From Cerioporus squamosus (lineage: Eukaryota; Basidiomycota; Agaricomycetes; Polyporales; Polyporaceae), in NCBI GenBank assembly GCA_022592435.1, contig JABYQS010000495.1, forward strand, positions 1 to 20,459: a stretch of DNA of 20,459 nucleotides. Reading direction: 5' to 3'. A program made the position numbers and the translations under genes. Under the pieces are notes generated by a model. That model was given only the letters and a program-made list of their open reading frames with translations. It was not told where the DNA came from and did no database searches. Of this stretch, positions 1 through 10,672 are shown piece after piece. Each line of letters starts with the position of its first letter. Position 1 is the stretch's first letter.

Positions 1-52
1 AACGCAAGAGTTCGCCAAAATCGGATCCGCCGCACACATTTGAACTGGCAGG

Positions 53-2274
53 ATGCACCATCGAGCTCACCCTACCTTGGGACGCAGTCCCTCATCGTCG
101 TCTTCCTCTCCTGGCGCCCGGTCCATGAACGTCTTCAACCCGAAAATCATCGACGCCAGCATCCGCGACGTGACCGCCTGTCTCTCGGACGAGCAAAAAG
201 CAGACGTCCTCCTCTCTGCCATGGCCCATCTAGAACCTGACCGGTCGGTATCACCTTGCTCTTAGCCCTGAACCCGTGTCTGATGTCTGGTCCTCTTATA
301 CATACCTGTGTCGCCTACCCTCTGCGTCGTGGCAGCTCGAGAACGCTCATAGAGAACGCGGTTCAGTGCTGCCTCTCAATCGAAACTGTCCCCGACAAAT
401 GCAGCGAAGGCGCGGCTGATGCGGGCGAAGGCCAGACTGGCGGCTGGACTGCACGTCGGCGCGCACCAAGGTCGGTCCAGACTGCTCTAGGCGGCGGATC
501 GGCGCGCCCTTTTACTCACCCCGCCGGGCCCTCCCTCCCTCCCGCAGACATTCTGGCAGCGCTCGAACTGCAGCGGACAACCCAGAAGCATCGGCCCTCA
601 TGACCCAGCATGTTGGGAACCAGGGCAAGGTGCGTACATCGGTCGATAGAGCTGCCTCTCCCCATCACCCCGCTCATGCCTCATCGAAAGACTCTCGTTC
701 TACCGCACACCACCCCGGGGTTTTCGACAGAGATATGGCGGGAGATTGCGCTGTGGCTGCCACCGCGAGACCTCAAGTCTCTCCTCCGTGTCCCGCATGT
801 CCTCTCACGGATCGCAAGCGAGCTGTTGTTCCAGAGGATCGACCTGCACCTCGGTGAGCTAGCAACCGGAATCACAGATGAAATGGGCTGATGATGCTGA
901 TGTTTCTCCGTCTTCGCTCGCCTACAGCATCAGAAAAGCGAGAGTCACAACGCAGCGCGGACATCCTGACGCGCATCATCACCGATGCGACCTTTGCGAG
1001 CCATGTCAAGACCCTCCGTGTCTTCGTGCCTGGTCGTGAGACTTTCCCAATCACCTTCCACACGGGGATGCTGTCTAACGCCCTCCCAAAACTGACGAAC
1101 TTACGGAACGTCCACTGTGCGATGCGATGGAAGGATATGTTCACATTCCTCAGGATCCTGGAGACCATCAGCCACCGTCTGACCGGGCTGTCGCTCATGT
1201 ACGTCTCTCTATCCTGTACCTCACTCGGGCGGGAGTAGTGCTGATTTCGCTGCCGTCTCGGCACACCCAGGCCTTCAGACGGGACAGGCGAGCTGCGGTT
1301 CCCGCGCTTCAAGCATGTCATGCAATTCTCCTACCACTCTACGGGCGGTGCGACGACGCAGGTCTACGACTTCCTCGAGCAGAACAAGCCTTCCATCCGC
1401 TATCTGTCCCTACACAACCCAAACTGGGCCTTCCCGACCGATGCCATCTCGATACGCAACCTCACGACTTGGACTTCCAGGGTATATTCCCCGCGGATTC
1501 GCGCGCTTTGCGGAGATCCTCTCGAACGGCCACCAACTGGAGTCGCTCCGGCTGGAATGCATCCTCGAGTGCTCGGCATCGGCACAGTTCAGGGAGTTCC
1601 ACAACGCGCTCCCTTCCTCCATCACTTCGCATTCTCGCTCATGGGCTACCGTGTCAACGACCAGGACTTGTTCCCCGCTATCTCGGATTTTTTGAGGGGA
1701 CGAACGGCGCTGAGGAGTCTGGAGCTGACGGTGCCGAGTGCGGACTGGGCATTGAAGCGACTGGGGTATGATGCGACGGTGTGGGGCGTCCTGCCGTCGT
1801 TGACCAGTCTCCGGAGCCTGACCGCTACGTTGCCGAAGGACGTGGCTCCTCCAGTGGCGATGTGGTTAGTCCCCGAGGTGTGCAGTCGCTGTCTATCCAG
1901 GCTCTGACCCCCGTCAACACTCTGGAGTTCGTCTCGGTGCGTCCCACTGGCTGTCTACGTATCATCGCACGTGCTGACATACGTGCGTGACTGTGTTTGC
2001 TCCATAGCAACTGCGTGCCGGCATGCCTCCACAGTTGCGGTATATCGGCCTGTCGCACTTCCATGTGGAGGACCCGACGAGTGTGATCGAGCAGGGCTTC
2101 CCGATGGTGCAGGTCGCGCGGGTGGACGACGAGTACTACACCGTCAACAAGGTCGGCGGGAAGGTGCAGCTCGAAGAGTGGCCGAAGGGCCGCACGCAGT
2201 ACAACTCGCGGGACTGGCTCGATTGCTACGGGTGCGTGGAGGCCGAGTGGCGGGATCCCACGCAATTTCTGTAG
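53..2274 (+). CDS. F-box protein with LRR-like C-terminal region; reading frame broken at five points
   Basis: This is probably a substrate-recognition subunit of an SCF ubiquitin ligase. The exons I infer are 53-243, 367-470, 548-629, 691-853, 928-1198, 1271-1936 and 2008-2274, with GT-AG introns of 61-123 bp. The N-terminal segment (KIIDASIRDVTACLSDEQK) leads into an F-box-like stretch (STEIWREIALWLPPRDLKSL, about residues 137-156). Leucine-rich, LRR-like sequence follows (GHQLESLRLE, TALRSLELTV, LTSLRSLTATL), and the protein ends DPTQFL. One base appears to be missing near 588, 1470, 1508, 1612 and 1872. With those five bases counted, the exon sum of 1744 becomes 1749, exactly 583 codons. 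The start could also be the ATG at 125. The family is common in polypores. Either this is a decaying gene or the assembly has errors here; the exon joins are good, the protein as given is not open. Confidence 0.78.
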
Positions 2275-2918
2275 GCCGTCGTCGTCTGGCAGACGGTGTC
2301 TATGTGGCGTGCATGGGCTTGGCTTTGAGACGATGTGTGTATGTCGTGCTTTCCCGTATATCGTGCTGATTGTTGTCTGTGCTATCACTTGGGACTTGGG
2401 GTCTCGGATGCGTTTGTCTTCAGTCTTGTCCGCTGTTTTTTTTGTCAAACACGCTTACTTGCTGCCAGCTGTTGTTCCATGTACATTAGTGCAGTGCTTC
2501 GTGTGATCCTGCCGCTGTGATTTGTAACGTGAACAACCTGTCGGAAACCTCAGTATCAACGCTGTGTGCTTGCGCTCCGTTCACGTCGCTGGTAGACACG
2601 TTTGCCAGTGTACGGTTTGTGGCTAAGTGCTGACGTCGGAGTGTAATCTGAGAAATGCCAGATCAGGTATGTTCCGAATCCGAGGCGCGCGTCCGCACCT
2701 GCACATCCCAAGCGCATGCTGCCCCCAGCTGCCTCAGCCCTGTGCCATTCCTCCCGTCCCCGACGTCTGTCGTTACTTGCTCATCGTCCGCCTCATCGTC
2801 GTCATTGCTGAGAACGATGCGCGCGATGTTGAGCTCACTGTACCCAGGCATCACGTGGTCTTGCGTTATGCTGACGCAGAATGAGGCACCCCCTGCGCCA
2901 TAATTCTTGATCCTGGAC
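2275..2918. other. Intergenic: F-box 3' flank and MsrA promoter
   Basis: No gene is supported in this 644 bp stretch. The first part is T-rich (a run of T near 2436-2443) and fits a 3' untranslated region for the F-box gene. The part before 2919 should hold the MsrA promoter, but I see no clear TATA box. Minus-strand open frames here are mirrors of MsrA coding sequence and carry no recognisable protein. Confidence 0.5.
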
Positions 2919-3763
2919 ATGTTCAACCGTCTCTCAGCCATCGTTTCTACCTTCATTCGTTCTCCAAGTCTTTCTCGAGGAATCAGTTCAGCAGCGTTCA
3001 CGGCAACTATGTCAGGTACGTAACGGAAGGACGCGGGGACCTCAGAAGTGCTCACGGACAGGGACCCATATCCCACAGGAAACGGAACACCGGAGGTCGC
3101 AACCTTCGCGTCTGGATGCTTCTGGGGCGTCGAGCACATCTTCCTCAAGTACTTCCCACCCCAGGAGAACAAGGGCATCCTCAAGACCGCGGTGGGATAC
3201 ACGGGCGGGAAGGAGGAGGCGACGAACCCCGATTACAGGACCGTGTGCTCGGGGTCGACCAACCATGCGGAAGCCGTGCGGATCGAGTTTGACCCGAGCA
3301 TCGTGAAGTACGATGAGCTCGTCGGTGCGTGACAGTCCGACTCGGGGAGATACGTCGGTGCTCATTGCGTGCGCAGAGTTTTTCTACCGCACCCATGACC
3401 CCACGACTGTGAACCAGCAGGGAAAGGACACTGGCACCCGTAAGTTGCTAAGCTTTCGTTCTCGTCGCCCATCCCAACTGTCGTCCGCAGAGTACCGCTC
3501 TGCTATCTTCTACCACACCCCCGAGCAGCTGGAGATCGCGAAGCGCGTCACCGAGGAGGTACAGAAGAAGCACTTTGACCCGATAGGTACGTTTGTCCCT
3601 CCGTCACTGAGAAGATGCCTCTTACCGAGGGGTCTCAGGCAAGAAGATCGTAACGGAGATTGTCCCCGCGGGGCCATGGTGGGATGCCGAGGAGTACCAT
3701 CAGAAGTACCTGCACAAGAACCCGACTGGGTACCAGTGCCCGACCCACCGACTCCACTGGTGA
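2919..3763 (+). CDS. msrA: Peptide-methionine (S)-S-oxide reductase MsrA
   Basis: MsrA reduces the S-epimer of methionine sulfoxide in proteins, with electrons from thioredoxin. The exons are 2919-3015, 3079-3324, 3377-3439, 3491-3586 and 3639-3763, and the introns are 51-63 bp, all GT-AG. The product is 208 aa from the ATG at 2919. The hallmark GCFWG motif carries catalytic Cys46, GTQYRSAIFY is present, and the C-terminal [11 protein letters not shown] carries a likely resolving cysteine (Cys201). The ATG at 2919 is the first after an in-frame TAA at 2901. It adds a 30-residue leader rich in Ser, Ala and Arg with no acidic residue, which looks like a mitochondrial presequence. A second in-frame ATG at 3009 would give a 178 aa cytosolic form. 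The frame is fully open, unlike the genes on either side. Confidence 0.96.
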
Positions 3764-4152
3764 TAGATGATTGTAGATGTAGACTCGAGGTGTGTACGCA
3801 GTGTACGATATTTGGTGAATGCAGTCGTTCGGTCAGTTTGGTCGCTCGAGAAATCGAACCCGCGTCCGTTGGATTGCCGTCCAGGACCTCCCGATCGTTT
3901 TCAGCCCCGCGAGCCATCGCGGCAACTTACAGGGGTGAATTGTGTATCCGGCGGCCGTGGTTAGTCTCTCCTATCCGCTCGCCGTCGGCAAGATGCCACT
4001 TAGGGGAGTATTCACCAAATCCGCCCCAGCATCCGCCTCGATCCCTTATTCAGACCACAGATTGTCCTTGAGCGCAGCAAGCAAGAGCACAAGCATGTCG
4101 TGGGCCCTCTCTCTCCTCCTGCTCCAACACGCCCTTCACGAACCAGCGAACC
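3764..4152. other. Intergenic, MsrA to DUF6534-like gene
   Basis: No protein gene is supported in these 389 bp. The minus strand around 3842-3920 has a tRNA-like pair of boxes (TGGCTCGCGG and, about 50 nt later, GGTTCGATT), but the stems do not pair (see rejected items). The last 60 bases before the ATG at 4153 are rich in C and T, as is common just upstream of fungal start codons. Confidence 0.45.
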
Positions 4153-6461
4153 ATGGGCGACGCTTCAGCAACGGGTGTCGGCGATCTGACTCCGACGAGG
4201 GATGAGAAGTAAGTACGCATTGTGCGATCGCATAGGGGTAGCACTTACTGTTTCACAGCTTGGCAGTTTGGGCGGTATGTTCTGCCATCGACGGCGCGTA
4301 AGTGATGTTGCCCTTGCTATCTGTCACGGCGACGCTGAACTCTCATCGCCGATGCAGCTTGTTTGGAGGTGAGCTATAGTTCTGACTGATCCAAGGTTGC
4401 CGAATGATGACGCGAGGGTCCAGTTTTTATCGGACAGATAGCATTCTATCTGCGACACACCTATCGCGGCGACCGGCCGTTTCTGAGATGCGTCGTGCGT
4501 GGTTACTAGATCGATTGGTCCGCGACAATGGCTTGCTGAAGCTGCGACACAGGTTCTGGTTGTCTCTGTCCTTAACACGCTGCGCCTTGTCCTTTACATA
4601 TACACAGGTGTGTCCGAGTTTGCTATCCTCTCCGTGCATGGGTGCTGAACCCGAGGCGCGCTACCAGTGTGGACGAGGTTCGTCACCTCGCGCACCGCAC
4701 AGACCGATTCAACAGACTCGCGACCTTGGTGAGTATCCGAGAACATGTGCACCGCAGCCACGCTGACGGACCTCTCGTGAACAGGTCCACCCTTGTGAGC
4801 AGAGTTGCTTTATGGTCGCCGGGCATATCGCTGATCATCATGCGCTCTCAGGCCCAAATATTCTTGAACGTGCGTCCATGCCACGGAGTTGTGCACCGGC
4901 AGATACTAACCACGGCGCAGTCTGTCGCAGTCCTTGTGATCCAGACGTGCGTGACTCCCGGATTCTGTTGTTCCCTGTCCTGACTCGGTTTATAGCTTCT
5001 ACGCTCACCGAATATGGAAGAGTAAGCGTCCGCGCGAAGTGCAATCCCTTTGCGCTGACCCTGTTCGTGATTTTTAGTCAGGAGGAGTATAGGAGCAGCC
5101 GCAGTATTAGTGAGTTCCAGCCGCCGTTTTCGTCGCGAACCCCTGAAAACTCATTCGCATACCAGGGCGTTTTCATCATCTGTTCATTCGGTGAGGACCT
5201 TATCGCGACTCGTCTTGTCTTGGTGGCTGACATTGGAACGATTCCAGTCGGGGGAGTCAGTACGTAGACCAGCAGTATTTATGTCGCGGTCGTCTTGCTC
5301 ACGTCAGTTCGTGCAGCACTAGCCACGTATACGTGAGTGTCGGTCGAATCACTTACCTCGACATTACTGACGACTACCACGCCTGTTCCAGCGTGCTTGC
5401 GATGACTGCGCCGAAACTATACACCAATGTCATCGTATGTAACTATCGTTGCACGTCACCTCTCACGACACTCATGGGCTCCAACTCTGCAGCACATCGA
5501 GAAGGCGATCAATGTCATGTTTGCGGTGACGGACATCGCACTGACGTCGTTGTTGCTCTACGTTTTGATTCGATCGAGTGCGAATGGCCCTAGGTGAGTA
5601 CAGACTCGCTCTCTCACGTTCACCCTGGACACTCACGTATGGACGTGGCTATGTTGCAGCCCACTGGTGAGGCGACTGGTACGTACCTCTCGTCGTCTCA
5701 CGTCCTGGGTGATCGCGACTGAGCGTGTCTCTTGTAGGCATTCTACACCCTTTCAACCGGGGTCTTTACATGGTAGGAACATCCCTACTAGGCCCTTCCG
5801 ACACGCATCTCAGCTGACCGCTTGACCAGCTTGTCCGCCCTCGCAGGAATAGTCTTGGTGAGTGACTCTCTTGCCATGCGATCCGATTGTCGCCCTTACT
5901 AGCTCAACGCAGATCTTCCTCTTCCCGGAGAGCATCATGTCGCCGATGATTTGGTACCTAGCCGCCAGCCGTACGTGCACGTCTTCGCTACACTCTGTTT
6001 ATTACTGACGTTGAGGGCGACGTAGTGTACTCCACGTCGCTCATGGCTAGCCTTAATGCGCGCGAGAATCTGCGTACCAGGTACAACGTCAACACCAAAG
6101 TCAACACGTCCGGGACGAGCACGATGCCGCGCTTCGCGCCCCCTGCATGTACGAAAGCCAGACTTCAGACTTCCACAGCGTGTCTATGTGCGTTCATTCT
6201 CTCTTGCCGTCACCCGTATACTCGTAACTGTTGGCTGATGCATTCGCGCACAGAATAGGGCGGTCTGTACATCCACATGCGGCGGAGACATTCCCAGCCG
6301 ATGACTGGGAGATCTTAGCAGAGAGGCGCAGTACCCACTCGTTTACCGACGAGGAGAAGAGTGCTGGCGCGGAAAAGCACGAGTTGACGGAGTCGTCCGT
6401 GGACTCTGACACCTCCGTCTCAGTGGAAGCCGAGGACGTGGTCGCATCGTTCAGGTACTAG
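4153..6461 (+). CDS. Multi-pass membrane protein, DUF6534-like, in 21 exons
   Basis: The biochemical role is unknown; DUF6534 proteins are an expanded agaricomycete family of predicted seven-helix membrane proteins. Exons: 4153-4208, 4259-4297, 4358-4368, 4424-4494, 4553-4607, 4668-4728, 4785-4869, 4921-4946, 4996-5021, 5078-5109, 5166-5190, 5248-5259, 5308-5332, 5392-5434, 5493-5593, 5660-5678, 5738-5772, 5830-5857, 5913-5970, 6026-6187 and 6254-6461. Hydrophobic helices include VLVVSVLNTLRLVLYIY, SVAVLVIQTFYAHRIW, AAAVLGVFIICSFVGGV and LSALAGIVLIFLFPE. The family-like C-terminal signature YSTSLMASLNAREN is followed by an acidic, Ser-rich tail. The exon sum is 1178, one base short of 393 codons; the missing base falls in the C run near 6138-6144. 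Very short exons (11 and 12 nt) make automatic annotation likely to fail here. The family call rests on the helix pattern and C-terminal motif, without a database search. Confidence 0.82.
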
Positions 6462-6769
6462 TAGTGTCAGGACGCTGAGCTATCGTTGAGGGAAGACGAT
6501 CCATGCTGTATGACAAAATACCCGGTCCACTATATCTGTACATTAAGAACGCACACTTCGACGGATGCACAGGTACTCAGGGTATCCACTAGGGTGCCGG
6601 CTGACGAACAACTTGACAGATCTCGGCGTTCCCACAGAATTAATCCAGTAGTGAAACGACACAAAGGGCACTCCGCCTGAATCGCAGGGGGGCACAGAAA
6701 GGCATGATTCATTCTGGCAAGAGACCGGACATCGTGGTGCTTATGTACTCCGCAGGCGCATTAGCGAGA
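6462..6769. other. Short convergent intergenic region
   Basis: These 308 bp separate the stop codon of the DUF6534-like gene (plus strand) from that of copy A (minus strand). I see no gene. The region should hold both 3' untranslated ends, and I found no strong AATAAA signal on either strand. Confidence 0.5.
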
Positions 6770-8577
6770 CTAAGCGGCCAAGCTGATGTTGGACGCCTTC
6801 CTGTTAACACTGCGGGTCTTGCCGTAGCTGACGGGAGCTTGAGGCACAGGCTGGGCAAGGTCGCTGCCGAGGAAGCCAGCAGAGCCATTCGCCGTCCCGT
6901 TAGCAGCCCCGGCGTTCCCAAGAGAGAGCTCCCCCACGCCGTTCATGATGTCGGCGACGACGTTGACGCTGTCGTCATGCTGGATCTTGACGGGTCCGGG
7001 TCCCGTGATGTGCGGGACAATGCTCTGTGTGCACAGGGTATAAGATGACTGAAGGGGAGAAAGCTTTGTGGACATACCTTGCCCATATACCAGTCGGCCT
7101 TTGCGGGGTTGATGTCCTCCCAGAACGAGATGCGGTCCTTCGAGTAAACCTTCTTCTCTCCGCCGCGCTCCTTGATCGCAGCACGGGTCGGGAAGCCGTG
7201 GTTCTCGATGAGCCCAAGGACTTCCTTCTCGGCCTGGTTGCAGCTCGTGTTGAGCGGGAGGATGAGCTCGAAGAGGGCATCGGTAGCCTTTCCCTGCAAG
7301 GAGACGACGTGGGAAGGTTGCGCGTTGACACAGGCAGCTAAGACCTACCAGGTAAGTGACCCTGACGCGGTAGCCCTTCGAGAGGAGATGCTCAATGATC
7401 GTCTTGAGGCTGTCGTTGACGAGACTTTGCGACGCGAACGAGAGCGTGGCGCGGTACACGCGAGTCTGACCGAAGATGCGTAAGTATGTCCATCCGCTTG
7501 TTCAAGGAGTACGAGAGCGCGCACAGCAACGATGTCCTTCACATCAATGGATGCCGGGATCGGGTCGGCCGCGAAGTCCTCGGCCTCAGCGAAGTTCAGC
7601 TGCTTGGCGACGTAAGCTCCAGTGGCATCCTTGCTGACGACGATCGTCGTGTTCGCCTGAAGCGAGAGCAGGTTCGCCTGCCAGATAGGCGCCACACTCT
7701 GGATGTCGCCCCGGATGAGCTGGCTCTCCTGGTAGTCGAGCGCGACGTATGCGCTCAGGATGGGCGTGAAGTCCCCGGTGACCGCGAGGGTGTTGCCGAC
7801 GTTGGGCCAAGTGAGCGCAACACTCATGTCCTCAGTGGGCTTGTCCAGGTCCGTGATGAAGCCTGTGTGTCGTCAGTCTCATATGACATACTCCGTGCCG
7901 CGAGTACACGTACCGATACCGATGCCCGCAGGTCCGCCGGTGCCGTTGACAGCTTGGACGGTGGTGACACCAGGGATGGTCTTGGGGTCCTGTGAAGAGC
8001 TGTGAGTATCGCATACTTAGAGTACCGTACAGGGAGAAACTCACGGTCCAGTGCTGCACAGGCGGGCGGGCAGTCTGGTCGAGGAGCAGGGTGGTAGTCT
8101 GACCGACCTGGAGACGTAGGGATGGGTCAGAACACCGCGACTGCGAGACAACCTCGAAGCAAGGCGTACTTTGATCGGTGTGTAGTTTCCGGCGGTCACA
8201 ATCGACCCTTCGCCGACCTGCGTCGCGCTGAAACCGAGACTGCGAAGGGCATCGTCAGATGCGAAGGAGGTTTAGCTGAAGCGTCACGAACTTGGCGGTC
8301 CAGGTCGCGTTGAGGCTGGAGCGACCGGTCGCCGCAAGAGTCGTCACCCTGAAGGACGGGGTATGTCAACAACTGCAGGAGAGGGTCGGATGTTTGCATA
8401 ACTCACTTCCAGGCGATGGGGAATTGGTCGACGAAGAGCTTAGGAACCGGCGGGGTGAAGCAGAGCATCAGCGTCACATTGTCGCCGATGTTGGTACTGA
8501 TGAGTACTGGTGAGTATCATGAGAATGATAAGTATTATGTGCACGCACCTCTTGAAAGTCAGGTTCCTAGTAGCCAT
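6770..8577 (-). CDS. Conserved fungal protein of unknown function, copy A of an inverted pair
   Basis: I do not recognise a family. Exons on the minus strand: 8549-8577, 8407-8496, 8292-8348, 8170-8239, 8045-8107, 7914-7989, 7513-7862 (or ending at 7525), 7349-7465, 7078-7293 and 6770-7024. This gives 440 aa (436 with the alternative splice site); both keep the frame open. The protein starts MATRNLTFK, has no signal peptide or membrane helix, is poor in cysteine and looks beta-rich. It ends in a Gly/Ala/Asn-rich tail with APVSYGKTR. The structure matches copy B exon for exon with the same intron phases. Exons 2-7 are nearly identical to copy B as far as position 7580; beyond that the proteins are clearly related but diverged (shared QAEKE, GFP, IKER, DI.PA...WY). 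A TATAAAA box lies about 105 bp upstream of the ATG. C/G-ending codons hint at good expression. Confidence 0.85.
7580..8496 (-). repeat. Inverted repeat arm A (paralog conversion tract)
   Basis: This arm matches 10763-11684 on the opposite strand. By eye, exon 4 (70 bp) and exon 5 (63 bp) are identical, intron 4 differs at 2 of about 62 sites, and intron 6 at 1 of about 51. Intron 5 differs at about 5 of 55. Introns 2 and 3 are noticeably less alike, including a 4 bp length difference in intron 3. Similarity stops sharply at 7580, inside exon 7. Confidence 0.9.
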
Positions 8578-8680
8578 TGCGGATGCAGGGTGTGGTGTTC
8601 GTTCGACCCAGTGGGAGGCTTGAGAGTGGTACTTCTGGGTAGTGGGTCGTTGTTGCTGGATCATCTCAAGTCGCTCAACC

Positions 8681-8687
8681 TTTTATA
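8681..8687 (-). promoter_or_regulatory. TATA box of copy A
   Basis: TATAAAA reads on the minus strand about 105 bp upstream of the copy A start codon at 8577. Copy B has the same box at a similar distance, although the sequence between box and ATG does not align between the two genes. Confidence 0.7.
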
Positions 8688-9133
8688 ACCATCGGGATAT
8701 GTCGCTATCGTAGGCTACGGGAGTGAACCAGCACGTGCCGCTGACAAAAGTGGTTAGCATACGGCGTTCGAAGCGGCCGACCTCGCCTTCAATACGTACC
8801 TCCCAGCTTGTCCTTCCCAGCTTTCCCTGACATTAATGCGACATCGTGGGGTGGTCGGAACCTGTGTACTCCGGATTTCAAACAATGAGAAAGCCCGTCG
8901 CTGCGCCATCAATCAGCATGGCTAAGTAACTTGACAGGATCTTGGACGCTCTACGGCCGACCTGCTTAACCCTCCGTTTCGCTGGGTGGGCTATGCACCA
9001 TCCTCAAGTAGATAGCAATACGTCCAGAATACATTGAATCGTCTCCATGTCACGCCAACCTACTGGCAGCGGAGGTGGAACTTGTCCGGGTTAGCAGCGA
9101 GGGACCTCGACTCGGACTGGTATACGGAAGTTA

Positions 9134-9377
9134 CTGTAGAGTTTCGACCGATGCGGTGCAGGCCCCAGCGGGGTGTGACCTGTAACCGCCCGCAGTCGCC
9201 GGAGCGGAGCGGAGGCGCCCAAAATTTGCCTGATTTGGCCTGCTAAACGCCCGAAAACCGAGCCAAAACGCGAAAATGGGGGCCCCAAAGGGGCCGTGAC
9301 CTGTGACCTACAGCACGATGCGGTGCGGCGGAGGTCCCTGTGACCTGTGACGCGCCGCATCGGTCGAAACTCTACAG
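9134..9377. mobile_element. MITE-like element, 244 bp, TA target site
   Basis: The ends are 26 bp terminal inverted repeats (9134-9159 and 9352-9377) that start CTGTAGAGTTTCGACCGATG and differ at one position. A TA dinucleotide flanks both sides (9132-9133 and 9378-9379), which fits a Tc1/mariner-type target site duplication. The interior has no coding capacity. It repeats GTGACCTGT several times and contains a second copy of the inner repeat end, GATGCGGTGC (9317-9326). The well-preserved ends suggest a fairly recent insertion, probably mobilised in trans by a transposase elsewhere in the genome (inference). Confidence 0.85.
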
Positions 9378-10580
9378 TATACTTGCACATTTCCTGAGCG
9401 GACAAGACATTTGTCCTACCTGCTTATTGCTGCATTATAAATCAGGTTATATGCTGGGACCTGAGTTCTTCGTGCAAGGGCGGGATCCCTATTACCGTTC
9501 GCCGCCGGGGCCAAGTTGAGCTTCGTCCGAAGTGCGACCGGGACTGTCAACATCCCCTGCGCTGTCGCAGCGGCTGTGTATGTCAGCAAATGCGTCAGAG
9601 TAGTACTGTGGCAAAGAGGGTCCACATCGCGCGAGACGTTGTCGGCTGTAAGCAGAGGAAGGGGACAATGTGGTGACGGCTGAGGCTGGCTGAGGGCAGG
9701 TTGCAAGCGCCCGCCCACGCGGAGCGCCTCGGAGTCAACTTCTGTCCAGAGTGGAACCTCCGAGACTCGCGAGTCCTTGCGGTTATAGTAGTGCAGTTTA
9801 CTCAATCAGCCATCATCGTTCTTACTGCTTCATTTAACCAACCCCTTTAACACGATCTGTGCACTGCTTGCAACCCAAGTTTCGTCTACAACATCGACGC
9901 GAAAGTTTGCGGTATGTGCACGATCTCATGCCGGTGGTCCTCCGAGTCAGCCTGCTTGTCGCATCACGGATAGCGGGGCTAAGTGTGTTTGAAGTGTGTC
10001 ACCGCTTTCCGCTACGATCTTGTGGGACAGACCTAAGACCTAAGACCTGTGTTGCACTATGCGGTTACATAGTGGTACAGCTCGGCTGTAGGGAAAGAGA
10101 GACATCCGTCTGGCAGGCCACTCACTGATCCGAGTCGTGACATTCAGGTAGTTGTTGAAGTCAGGCGTCGAGTCCTTGACGACGCCCAAGTCTCGGCATT
10201 CGATGTGTAGAGACAAAGGAAGCTAGAGGTAGTTGCACCATCCGAAATCGCCGATTACTGTAAGGGGTGGGATGTGCTATGCCTTCGAATTGGTACGGCG
10301 GGCGTCCATTACTCTGTCAAGGGAAGAATGACTGATCGAGCATTAGTATGTACGACAGCTTGTCTGTTTCCGGCGACGCCGCCTCCCGACTCACACACCA
10401 TTCATTCCCTGTCAATGATGCCTGCAGTATTGTGGGGGAGCAGGGTTAATTGTGTCGGCCTCATGCCTGGAGGCAATCGGCGACTACGAGGACCGTATGC
10501 TAGCTGCTTTGGGCGGCGGACTTGTCAACAAACGCAACGAGTGGTATTGCAACCTACGTGGAGACGCACACGCACAAAGG

Positions 10581-10587
10581 TATAAAA
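10581..10587 (+). promoter_or_regulatory. TATA box of copy B
   Basis: TATAAAA lies 92 bp upstream of the copy B start codon at 10673. The spacing fits a transcription start near 10610-10620 and a 5' leader of about 55 bases. A CA-rich leader follows (ACACGACACCAACAACC). Confidence 0.7.
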
Positions 10588-10672
10588 GCCAGCGAATGTT
10601 ACGCCACACTGGCTCAGCACTCTGCCAAAAGACAACTCGCATCGTAGAACACGACACCAACAACCTTTCGAA

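Larger units (their letters stand above)
8578..10672. other. Divergent intergenic region between the paralogs
   Basis: About 2.1 kb lie between the two divergent start codons. The region holds a TATA box for each gene, a MITE-like element (9134-9377), a short tandem repeat of the type GACCTAA near 10030-10048, and two gene-like scraps. One scrap on the plus strand (about 9852-9911) reads DLCTACNPSFVYNIDAKVCG and is followed by GTATGT. One on the minus strand (about 10144-10194) reads DLGVVKDSTPDFNNYLN. No complete gene can be built from either. Longer open frames, such as 9416-9805 on the minus strand, have low-complexity or unconvincing composition. Confidence 0.55.

Noticed and set aside
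3842..3925. tRNA-Ser-like stretch on the minus strand with A-box-like TGGCTCGCGG and B-box-like GGTTCGATT
   Set aside because: The T stem pairs at only two or three positions by wobble, the acceptor strands do not match well, and the putative anticodon loop lacks the invariant U. At best it is a degenerate relic; a tRNAscan covariance score would settle it.
8170..8348. Apparent frameshift between exons 3 and 4 of both paralogs
   Set aside because: A 53 bp (A) or 57 bp (B) intron with donor GTTCGT and acceptor CGCAG resolves the frame in both copies; the length difference between the copies supports an intron.
9416..9805. Minus-strand open frame of 129 codons in the divergent region
   Set aside because: The composition is unconvincing, there is no motif, and nothing similar is seen on neighbouring exons.
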